DNA from: Desulfitobacterium sp050251735
Lineage (GTDB): Bacteria; Bacillota; Desulfitobacteriia; Desulfitobacteriales; Desulfitobacteriaceae
Length of the DNA: 64,000 bases
Direction: 5' to 3'
Assembly: GCA_050251735.1 (NCBI GenBank)
Contig: JBFWMF010000019.1
Coordinates: 1-64,000, forward strand
Below, piece by piece: positions 26,518 through 33,524 of the stretch. Each line of letters opens with the position of its first letter. Position 1 is the first letter of the stretch. Below the pieces are notes generated by a model, which saw nothing but the letters and a program-made list of their open reading frames with translations, was not told where the DNA came from and made no database searches. The translations under genes were made by a program, and so were the position numbers.

Positions 26518-29454
26518 GTGACTCATTGGCAAAGTGGACCCAAGTCAATAAATTATGATTTGAATCCAAGTGACCCCCGTAACCTAAAACAAAAGGAAGA
26601 AGATCTGAAAGGGCTTCCTCAAGAATATCAGAGTTTTTATCGTGAGGTGGCCCAATTCATACCCTATCAGCGGATTTTTATTGATCCCTTTTATACCTTG
26701 GGTTATGGTATTGATGCCAGCTTTTATCGACTCATTCCGAAGATCGTTATTCGTGTGCAGAATGACGCCGAGATGGGAGAAATCCTGCGTCTTTCCCAGC
26801 GAACAAAGATCCCCGTGACGTTTCGTACGGCGGGAACCAGTCTATCCGGCCAGGCTTTGACGGATTCTGTGCTCTTGGTGCTTCAAGGGTCTTGGCGGCA
26901 TTATCATGTCCACGAGGGAGGGAAGAAGATTAGCTTGGAACCGGGTATTCTCGGGGTCGAAGCGAATCGTTATCTCCGCTCCTTTAAACGTAAAATCGGA
27001 CCCGACCCCGCTTCCATCGATCACTGTATGATTGGGGGGATTGCGGCTAACAATGCCAGCGGGATGTGCTGCGGTACTGCCGACAACAGCTATAAGACTG
27101 TGGATGAGATGCGGATTATTTTTGATGATGGGACAATTTTAGATACTGCGGATACCGCTTCCCGTCAGTATTTCATGGAGCGTAAGGCTGATCTCATCCG
27201 TCAAATCGAGGCAATACGCGATGAGATTAATGCTGACCCAGACCTCGTAGCGATGATTCACAAAAAATATAAGATCAAAAATACAACGGGATATAGCATC
27301 AACGCTTTTGTTGATTTCCATGATCCGATCGAGATTATTAAGCATATCATCATCGGCTCAGAGGGGACCTTAGGCTTTATATCCCAAATTACTTATAAAA
27401 CAGTCATTGATTATGACCATAAAGCCTCAGCCTTAATCATTTACCCCGATATGGATCATGCTTGTCATGCGGTGATGAGACTCACCCGCGATTTAGTAGC
27501 AGCTGCGGAAATGATGGACCGTGCTTCCTTAAGGTCTGTTGAAGATGCACCGGGAATGCCGGAGTATTTAAAGACCCTATCCGATACGGCGACGGCCCTC
27601 TTAGTTGAAGTGCGCTCAGCGAACCCGGAGGAGCTCGATCAATACATACAGAAGACGACTTCTGTCTTGGAAGATATCCCCACGGTATTTCCCATTCAAT
27701 TTACGGCAGTCAAGTCAGAATATGAAACGTTCTGGAAAATTCGTAAGGATATTTTCCCCGCTGTAGGTGGGGTTCGTCCCCAGGGGACAGCGGTGCTCAT
27801 TGAAGATGTGGCTTTTCCTTTGGATCGCTTAGCCGAGGCCACAGCCGATCTGCGCAATAGTCTCAACAAATTTGGTTACACCGATGCCATCATCTACGGG
27901 CATGCCTTAGATGGCAACTGGCACTTTATCTTCACGCCAAAGTTTGATACCGATGCAGAAATCGCTCGTTATGAGGGCTTAATGAACGAAGTCAATGAGT
28001 TTGTGGTCAAGAAATATAATGGTTCACTGAAGGCAGAGCATGGGACAGGCAGGAATATGGCGCCCTTCGTGGAATTAGAATGGGGAAGCAAAGCATATGA
28101 GCTGATGCGTCGACTAAAGTCTGCCTTTGATCCTCACAATCTTTTAAACCCCGGGGTCATCATCAATGATAATAAAAACGTTCATCTTGAGAATTTAAAG
28201 GTCATGCCTCAGTCTCATGAAACCATTGATAGCTGTACTAATTGTGGTTTCTGCCAGGACATCTGTCCATCTAAACACTTAACGACCACTCCGCGCATGC
28301 GCATTATTCTCCAACGGGAGATATCTCACCTGAAACGAACCGGTAAAGACCCAGAGCGCTTGATGCGTTTACTTAAGGATTATGACTATGCAGGTAATGC
28401 GACCTGCGCGACGGATGGCCTTTGTGCTACTTCCTGTCCTCTTAACATCAATACCGGGGATAATTCCAAATATCTGCGTTCACAGGCTATTACCCCGGCT
28501 ACGCGTAAGATCGCTACAGCTCTAGCCAAGAATATGAATGGGGTTACTGGCATCATGCGTGTCGGGTTAGGTGTTGTTGATGGGACCCACTCCTTACTAG
28601 GTAGTCGCCTAATGGGTAGTTTGGCAAAAACCGCCCGTGGGGTTTCTCAAAGCAAGATTCCTTTGTGGAATTCATGGATGCCTAGCAAAGGCCATGGCAA
28701 GGTGAAGCCTCTTCATCCAATATACACTGCCAAGAATGGGGAAGTGCTAAAGGTAGTGTATTTCCCAAGCTGTATCAGTCGTTCCATGGGACCGGCTCGC
28801 AAGGATAAGGATCAAAGGCCCTTGAGTGAAGTGATGTGCTCCATCCTAGCTAAGGCAGGTTATGAAGTGATTATTCCGGCAGGTCTAGATAAGCTTTGTT
28901 GTGGAATGCCATGGGAGAGTAAAGGCTTCTTTGACATCGCTGATGAGAAAAGCGCGGAATTAGAAAAGGTTCTGCTTCAAGCCAGTGAAAATGGCAAATA
29001 CCCGATTGTCTGCGATACCAGTCCCTGTCTGTACCGGATGAAGCGAGCTTTTAAATCCGGTATTGAGCTTCATGAGTCCGTGGAATTTACTCATGACTTT
29101 TTGCTGCACCGCTTGCACTTTCAACCGGTTCCGGAGACGATTGCTATCCATGTAACCTGCAGCTCCATTAAGATGCGCTTAAGTGAAAAATTCAAGGCTG
29201 TGGCGGAGGCCTGTGCAGAACAGGTTATTATTCCGGATGATGTGCATTGTTGTGGCTTTGCCGGTGATAAGGGCTTTACTTATCCCGAATTAAATCAAGC
29301 AGCCTTAGCCGGGTTGAGTCAGGCTATTACAGACGATTGTACGGGTGGGTATTCCAACAGCCGGACCTGTGAGATTGGTCTATCGGCTCACAGTGGAATA
29401 AGCTATCAATCCTTGATCTACCTGGTGGATCGTTGCTCGAGTCCGCGACGCTAA
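26518..29454 (+). CDS. FAD-linked oxidoreductase with Fe-S and CCG domains (D-lactate dehydrogenase-like)
   Basis: Large three-part flavoprotein. The first about 550 residues are the PCMH-type FAD domain plus FAD-oxidase C-terminal domain (FRTAGTSLSGQALTDSV, GGIAANNASGM, EHGTGRNMAPFVE). Then come two 4Fe-4S motifs (CTNCGFCQDIC and CATDGLCATSC). A C-terminal cysteine-rich region with two CCG segments (LCCGMPWESKG and HCCGFAGDKG) ends the protein. This is the layout of D-lactate/2-hydroxyacid dehydrogenases in anaerobes, here fused into one chain. Start uncertain: GTG 26518 has GGAAGGA ahead, while an in-frame ATG at 26431 has little. Confidence 0.85.
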   Translation: MTHWQSGPKSINYDLNPSDPRNLKQKEEDLKGLPQEYQSFYREVAQFIPYQRIFIDPFYTLGYGIDASFYRLIPKIVIRVQNDAEMGEILRLSQRTKIPVTFRTAGTSLSGQALTDSVLLVLQGSWRHYHVHEGGKKISLEPGILGVEANRYLRSFKRKIGPDPASIDHCMIGGIAANNASGMCCGTADNSYKTVDEMRIIFDDGTILDTADTASRQYFMERKADLIRQIEAIRDEINADPDLVAMIHKKYKIKNTTGYSINAFVDFHDPIEIIKHIIIGSEGTLGFISQITYKTVIDYDHKASALIIYPDMDHACHAVMRLTRDLVAAAEMMDRASLRSVEDAPGMPEYLKTLSDTATALLVEVRSANPEELDQYIQKTTSVLEDIPTVFPIQFTAVKSEYETFWKIRKDIFPAVGGVRPQGTAVLIEDVAFPLDRLAEATADLRNSLNKFGYTDAIIYGHALDGNWHFIFTPKFDTDAEIARYEGLMNEVNEFVVKKYNGSLKAEHGTGRNMAPFVELEWGSKAYELMRRLKSAFDPHNLLNPGVIINDNKNVHLENLKVMPQSHETIDSCTNCGFCQDICPSKHLTTTPRMRIILQREISHLKRTGKDPERLMRLLKDYDYAGNATCATDGLCATSCPLNINTGDNSKYLRSQAITPATRKIATALAKNMNGVTGIMRVGLGVVDGTHSLLGSRLMGSLAKTARGVSQSKIPLWNSWMPSKGHGKVKPLHPIYTAKNGEVLKVVYFPSCISRSMGPARKDKDQRPLSEVMCSILAKAGYEVIIPAGLDKLCCGMPWESKGFFDIADEKSAELEKVLLQASENGKYPIVCDTSPCLYRMKRAFKSGIELHESVEFTHDFLLHRLHFQPVPETIAIHVTCSSIKMRLSEKFKAVAEACAEQVIIPDDVHCCGFAGDKGFTYPELNQAALAGLSQAITDDCTGGYSNSRTCEIGLSAHSGISYQSLIYLVDRCSSPRR

Positions 29455-29487
29455 AACAGGTTGCGCTAAAATGACAGGAGTGTATAG

Positions 29488-30666
29488 ATGAAGAAAGAAT
29501 TCGTTCGTCCCATGATCATCTTGATCCTCATTCAGTTTTTAGTGATGGTGGGATTCGGGATTGTAATACCTATTCTTCCCTTTTTGATTGAAGAGCTGGG
29601 AGGAGGAGCGTTTTCCCTCGGATTATTTATGTCGGCTTATTCCATCATGCAGTTTTTCTTTGCACCCTTCTGGGGGCGTTTATCGGATCGAATTGGTAGG
29701 CGACCCGTCCTTCTCATCGGGCTCAGTGGTTATGGGATAACGTTCTTTCTCTTTGGCATGGCCGGCAATCTCCCGCTTCTCATCGCCTTTCGTGCTCTAT
29801 CCGGGATGGTATCATCAGCCACTCTGCCAACAGCGATGGCCTATATGGCGGATATCACTGAGGGAGCTGATCGGTCAAAGAGCATGGGAATGCTCGGTGC
29901 AGCTATGGGATTAGGCATGGTCTTTGGTCCTGCCCTAGGTGGATGGCTAGGAGATTATAGCTTTACTTTGCCCTTCTATTTTGCGGGAACGCTTGCACTT
30001 CTTGTTCTACCCTTTGCTTGGAAATTGCTCCCTGAGACGCTGAAAAAGCCAACAAAACAGCCCAAAGAAAAAGTGCGGTTGCATATCGGGGTTGTACGTG
30101 ATGCTTTGTTTCCTTTATTCGTCTTTGGCTTTGTCCTCAGTTTTACCATGGCCATGTTTGAAACCACCTTTACCTTGTTTGCGGCCGAGCGGGTGGGCTT
30201 CGGCCCCAAAGAGATGGGTATGGTATTCATGATCATCGGTATTGTTGGGGTGATTGTTCAGGGAATGCTGATCGGGAAGGTGGTAAAGCGCTTTGGTGAT
30301 GCTAAACCCGCCAAATTTGGAGCACTTCTCTGTGCCTTAGCCTTTCTCTGGATGATTTGGGCTCCCAATGCAGTGCTTTTAGTTTTGGGAACAATGGTGT
30401 TCATGATAGGCAATTCTTTAATGACACCGACCAGTTCCAGCTTAGTTACAAAGAACAGCCATAATCAACAGGGTGCGTCCCTAGGAGTCTATCAATCCTT
30501 CGGCAGCCTAGGACGAATCCTTGGTCCGCTGTTCGGAGGGGGTATCTATGAATTATCCATGAACACTCCTTATATCATTGGCATGGCAACCTTGGTCCTA
30601 TGTGTAATCATCTTTGGCCCAAGAATTCAGGACCGAAAAGCAGAGGAGACTGGCTTTTCAGCATAA
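29488..30666 (+). CDS. MFS drug exporter (DHA1, TetA-like)
   Basis: 392-aa transporter with about 12 membrane helices. It has the MFS motif A between helices 2 and 3 (GRLSDRIGRRPVLLIG) and a motif-C-like stretch in helix 5 (GMVFGPALGGWLGD), typical of drug/proton antiporters. The central cytoplasmic loop is basic (KKPTKQPKEKVR). It starts 33 bases after the dehydrogenase stop with an ACAGGAG site, so co-transcription is possible. The substrate cannot be told. Confidence 0.87.
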   Translation: MKKEFVRPMIILILIQFLVMVGFGIVIPILPFLIEELGGGAFSLGLFMSAYSIMQFFFAPFWGRLSDRIGRRPVLLIGLSGYGITFFLFGMAGNLPLLIAFRALSGMVSSATLPTAMAYMADITEGADRSKSMGMLGAAMGLGMVFGPALGGWLGDYSFTLPFYFAGTLALLVLPFAWKLLPETLKKPTKQPKEKVRLHIGVVRDALFPLFVFGFVLSFTMAMFETTFTLFAAERVGFGPKEMGMVFMIIGIVGVIVQGMLIGKVVKRFGDAKPAKFGALLCALAFLWMIWAPNAVLLVLGTMVFMIGNSLMTPTSSSLVTKNSHNQQGASLGVYQSFGSLGRILGPLFGGGIYELSMNTPYIIGMATLVLCVIIFGPRIQDRKAEETGFSA

Positions 30667-30720
30667 AAAATTGCACCAAATAGTGATGCTTAATAAATAG
30701 GTGGTGTACTAAAATCAAAT

Positions 30721-30746
30721 AGGAGTTATGCGCTAACATAACTCCT
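30721..30746 (-). terminator. Hairpin, probable terminator of the toxin-like transcript
   Basis: Perfect 10-bp stem AGGAGTTATG / CATAACTCCT with a 6-base loop. On the minus strand it is followed by ATTTGATTTT. It could also end the MFS transcript on the plus strand, but no T-run follows there. Confidence 0.5.
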
Positions 30747-30817
30747 AGCAACAGCCGCTTGAAGTGCGGTCGGCTTAGAAATCGGCGAAATAGACCGACA
30801 TCTTGGGCAGAGGCGGT

Positions 30818-30901
30818 CTATTTCCGTTTATTGGAGGTAAGCAATAAAGCAACTAATGCTCCAAAGGAGATCATTAGTGTTAAAGCCTCATATACTTCGA
30901 T
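30818..30901 (-). CDS. Putative type I toxin peptide (holin-like toxin family)
   Basis: 27-codon frame encoding a single hydrophobic helix with a basic tail: VYEALTLMISFGALVALLL then TSNKRK. This matches the 'putative holin-like toxin' peptides of Firmicutes, small membrane toxins controlled by antisense RNA. GGAGGTGAT lies 7 bases before an ATC codon that stands where family members have ATG; either ATC is used as a start or the start was lost by one substitution. The ribosome site is paired in CCTCC-GAAG-GGAGG (30909-30922). A 10-bp hairpin (30788-30797 with 30814-30823) overlaps the stop, and mRNA ends flanking the frame are complementary. Too short for ordinary gene calling. Confidence 0.6.
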   Translation of the reverse strand: MEVYEALTLMISFGALVALLLTSNKRK

Positions 30902-30925
30902 GGCATCACCTCCCTTCGGAGGAAT

Positions 30926-30943
30926 GCCGACCGCCCTGCAAGC
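30926..30943. repeat. 5' arm of long-range inverted repeat around the toxin frame
   Basis: GCCGACCGC and GCAAGC on the plus strand are complementary to GCTTG and GCGGTCGGC at 30757-30774. In a minus-strand transcript the region upstream of the toxin ribosome site would pair with the 3' untranslated region, as known for several type I toxin mRNAs. Confidence 0.6.
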
Positions 30944-30974
30944 CTATACTGTTACAAGAAAAATATAGCATAGT

Positions 30975-31001
30975 AGCACTCCAATTGGGGTGCTTTTTCT
31001 T
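30975..31001 (+). terminator. Plus-strand terminator facing the toxin frame (possible antisense RNA end)
   Basis: Stem AGCAC-CC / GG-GTGCT (30975-30994) followed by TTTTTCTT. No plus-strand protein gene ends here (the MFS gene stops 300 bases earlier, before another hairpin). A short plus-strand RNA antisense to the toxin leader is therefore the simplest explanation. Its promoter was not identified. Confidence 0.6.
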
Positions 31002-31099
31002 ATGCTTCATAACCACTGGTGCTAAAAAGGGCGAGTGCGTCATATGAATCTATGAGAGACAAGCTTGTTCTTTTGGCCTGATGGAAATGGGGTGGACCA

Positions 31100-31918
31100 G
31101 TGGGGGAGTATGTGAGTGAAGAAGTGTATCCAATCCTGCAGGGTCAGGATTTATATCTGGTGAAGGGCAAAGCAATTTCCTATAATTCAAAAGCCTTTAA
31201 TCGACTTAAATTAGATTTGCGAGAGTATGAGCTGTATTTTAACGAAAAACGCTGCGAAAATTTAGATATGGTGGGGACCTATCGACCTTGCCATTTTAAC
31301 AAGGATAATTTTGGCTTATATATTTATGCCGAGATGTTTGGGATGTATCTATTCAGTATCCTAAGGCAGACCCAGATGACGTTGCGGGAGGCTCATACCT
31401 TGGCGCTAGATTCGCTCTTGACTCATGGATCTTTTCATTACCTCGTGGAACGTTATTGCATTTTAATCGATGATGTTGGCAATGAAAGCGATGGTCTCTA
31501 CCCAACTTATAAAAAGAAGATATATAGCCAAACCTGGGGGACCCGAGACTGTCTTGAAGAAACCCTAGCTAATGCCTTTGTTTTCGAGGCTTATCCACAG
31601 TGGGACGATACTAGGAAGAATTATGTTCAGTCATTGTATGCGCGGCAAAGGGATGGCTATCATCAAGCTCGTGAGCTAAAGCCTGAACACTATCGGGAAC
31701 TCTTCCAGACCTTAGAGGGGCAGATCAAAGCTCAAGGAAAGGGGAAGGGATCCAATAGTGAGGGTAATTTGAAGGTAAGTGATAAACCAGCTTTATACGA
31801 TTTTATCCATAGAAATAGGCCTTTTCGCTTTATCGGGCTGCCGGTGTACTTGGTCAATGATTGCCGCAATCTTGAGGATTTCATCCATATTGTTGAACTT
31901 TTATTTCCTCAGATATGA
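31100..31918 (+). CDS. Unrecognised protein with HxxxH...EExLANA pattern
   Basis: 272-aa soluble protein, not recognised. In the middle are LLTHGSFHYLVERY (an HGSFH, HxxxH pair) and, about 55 residues later, DCLEETLANAFVFEAY. The EExLANA phrase following a His pair resembles the third-ligand helix of zinc-metalloprotease-like families, but the classic HExxH is absent. So metal binding is a suggestion only. A basic, Gly/Ser-rich linker (QGKGKGSNSEG) separates a C-terminal about 45 residues. It starts at GTG; GGGGTGGA precedes it. It lies between a candidate toxin locus and an RHS scrap, so it may be cargo of the RHS island. Confidence 0.6.
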   Translation: MGEYVSEEVYPILQGQDLYLVKGKAISYNSKAFNRLKLDLREYELYFNEKRCENLDMVGTYRPCHFNKDNFGLYIYAEMFGMYLFSILRQTQMTLREAHTLALDSLLTHGSFHYLVERYCILIDDVGNESDGLYPTYKKKIYSQTWGTRDCLEETLANAFVFEAYPQWDDTRKNYVQSLYARQRDGYHQARELKPEHYRELFQTLEGQIKAQGKGKGSNSEGNLKVSDKPALYDFIHRNRPFRFIGLPVYLVNDCRNLEDFIHIVELLFPQI

Positions 31919-31931
31919 AGTCACCACCATC

Positions 31932-32003
31932 AGGAACTCTCGATACAAACCTAGCCGTCTCAGGATCATAGTACCTAGCCTGCAAGTAGTACAAATCCGC
32001 ATT
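31932..32003 (-). pseudogene. 24-codon scrap of an RHS core
   Basis: The minus-strand frame reads NADLYYLQARYYDPETARFV and continues SRVP, the hallmark RHS core motif, with no start, no upstream YD repeats and no downstream tip. It is similar to, but not identical with, the core of the large RHS gene at 33-39 kb (LYYLQARYYDPDNVRFISRD), so it comes from a different RHS allele. Confidence 0.85.
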
Positions 32004-32369
32004 TGTCAAGGAGCATGGAGGGGTCATTGCTGAGCATCTCTGCATATCATCCCTTCTTTAGTCCTGCATCCACTTCAAGCTCCCGGCACCGGCAACCTCA
32101 GGTAACAGCGTTAGTCTTTTCAGACCCGCAAGGGCGCGACAGCCTGTCTACCGCTAACTTTCCGTTTCAAACAGGTTATTCATTTTCGTGTTGGTGATGT
32201 TAACTCTGTCCGAAACGGATTGCAAGTTGTTTCTGCGGTATATTTTTTATGGTGAAGCGAAAAGCTCATATGCAGAAAAAGAAAAACGAGGGGTTTTTCC
32301 GGGATATTTCTTACCCCCTTAAACCCCCCTCTGGCGCAAATTTTACCACAGAATAGATTTACTGTAATT

Positions 32370-32392
32370 CCATGGTTCACCATGAACCATGG
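32370..32392. repeat. Palindrome CCATGGTTCA / TGAACCATGG
   Basis: 10-bp perfect arms with a 3-base centre (32380-32382). The right arm is part of the 13-base direct repeat that recurs at 32680-32692. Confidence 0.75.
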
Positions 32393-32804
32393 GGTACAAA
32401 CCGATTTACATGTTCGTTACTGGTAGTCTACAGAAGTTGTGCTTTTTCATATATGCACTCACTTTATCCGGCGCACAAATGATTAATGTCTATGGTAAGC
32501 TTGCTAATATTGTTGCCTGGCAACGTGAGCCACTGTGTGCCGCTGTGTCGCGTTTTAAATGCCGACATAAGTTCGTTGCCCATTCATTAAAAATGAAACC
32601 GGACTTGGCGGCTTTTTGCGAAAGGCAATTTTCCTTCGAAACGCAGAGCAAAATGTTCTATGTCACCTAATTTTACGGGTGAACCATGGGGTCGAAAACC
32701 ATGCAGGTTAAAGGCGGGTGCACCTTTGGGCGCACCCGCCGATTCACAGCGGTCGGCAATGCCGACCACTTAGGACTTTTTACAACCGATAACAGATTTC
32801 TTTT

Positions 32805-32891
32805 AGGTGGCTGTAAATTGAGCAAGGTACACCTTTCAGGTGTCTGTGATTGTTGTAAAGCGGCTAAAATTCAACCTTCATAGGTGTCTGT
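32805..32891. repeat. Three copies of AGGTGKCTGT
   Basis: AGGTGGCTGT (32805-32814), AGGTGTCTGT (32838-32847) and AGGTGTCTGT (32882-32891), all in the same orientation, each preceded by a pyrimidine-rich CTTT/CTTCA stretch. Spacing is 33 and 44 bases. No known family. Confidence 0.6.
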
Positions 32892-32953
32892 AAGGGTTCA
32901 CAGTATAAATACTCCCCATAAATAGCCCGCTTCTTAGGTTTTCGTACCCAATT

Positions 32954-33202
32954 TTAGTCATCATGCAAAATCAACTTTTTAGTTCTTTCATCAAATTCTT
33001 CTATATTGTTCGCATCATATAGGGCAATCGATAATTCATGTGTATATTCCAAATTATTGATATGACTGTGGTCATTTGATACTTTTTTACTCAGCAATCT
33101 GTCCAAGTCATCTCTTAACTCAGCTGCCTCTTCATCTGTCAGCATTAATAATACATTTTTAATTGATTTATTCTCATCCTGATTAAGAATTCTCATTTGC
33201 AT
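32954..33202 (-). CDS. Probable immunity protein of the RHS toxin
   Basis: About 82 aa, acidic, helical, not recognised by family (MLTDEEAAELRDDLDRLLSK; YTHELSIALYDANNIEEF). It starts ten bases after the toxin-tip stop with an AGAGGAGG site, the position occupied by immunity genes in RHS polymorphic-toxin loci. ATG 33202 and ATG 33196 are both possible. Immunity function is inferred from position, size and acidity, not from a named domain. Confidence 0.65.
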   Translation of the reverse strand: MQMRILNQDENKSIKNVLLMLTDEEAAELRDDLDRLLSKKVSNDHSHINNLEYTHELSIALYDANNIEEFDERTKKLILHDD

Positions 33203-33212
33203 CAGTCCTCCT

Positions 33213-33422
33213 CTAATTATGCGGAACATCCTTTGGATATATAGGTCCCGATTTTACCCATTTGCCATTTATTAATTGCTCTACATGACCGTGAGGATTA
33301 TTGTGTGGAGAAGTGTTATTTATATCAAATCTTATTTTTTTGGTTCCATCACCTGATATAAAGACCTTATCCCCATTCTTATTTGTAATTACCCTTGCAT
33401 CCTTTCCTAACCAATCCTTCAT
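33213..33422 (-). CDS. C-terminal toxin tip of the RHS protein (separated by an in-frame stop)
   Basis: 69 aa from the first in-frame ATG; the same frame is open back to the TGA at 33525-33527 and continues the RHS protein frame exactly. The pre-tip stretch (KTGSKISKGAGKVPNK) is typical linker. The tip has a compact alpha/beta look with conserved-looking histidines (KIRFDINNTSPHNNPHGHVE and GPIYPKDVPHN), recalling small nuclease-type polymorphic toxin domains (BECR/Ntox group); the exact family is not assigned. No convincing ribosome site precedes the ATG at 33422, so independent expression is doubtful. Confidence 0.6.
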   Translation of the reverse strand: MKDWLGKDARVITNKNGDKVFISGDGTKKIRFDINNTSPHNNPHGHVEQLINGKWVKSGPIYPKDVPHN

Positions 33423-33524
33423 ATTTTTTGCTAAGTCTGTAACTTTATTTGGAACCTTCCCCGCGCCCTTACTAATTTTACTGCCTGTTTTTATTACGAA
33501 TGCTCCAATTCGGCTTAATTGCGT

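Larger units (their letters stand above)
32004..32953. other. About 0.95 kb non-coding, palindrome-rich region
   Basis: No convincing gene. It contains a 10-bp-arm palindrome CCATGGTTCA/TGAACCATGG (32370-32392) and a 13-base direct repeat TGAACCATGGGGT at 32383-32395 and 32680-32692. Two GC-rich hairpins follow (32713-32721 with 32732-32740, and GGTCGGC-aat-GCCGACC at 32751-32767). Three copies of AGGTGKCTGT start at 32805, 32838 and 32882. Short frames here lack ribosome sites and show no family resemblance. It may be an eroded mobile element between two RHS pieces. Confidence 0.6.

Noticed and set aside
30785..31005. CRISPR or small insertion element at 30.8 kb
   Set aside because: The repeats are inverted and unique rather than direct and spaced; the hydrophobic mini-frame and terminators fit a type I toxin locus better.
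32389..32670. 93-codon plus-strand frame in the palindromic region
   Set aside because: No ribosome site, cuts across the direct repeats, and the composition does not look coding. The same holds for the overlapping minus frame at 32587-32769.
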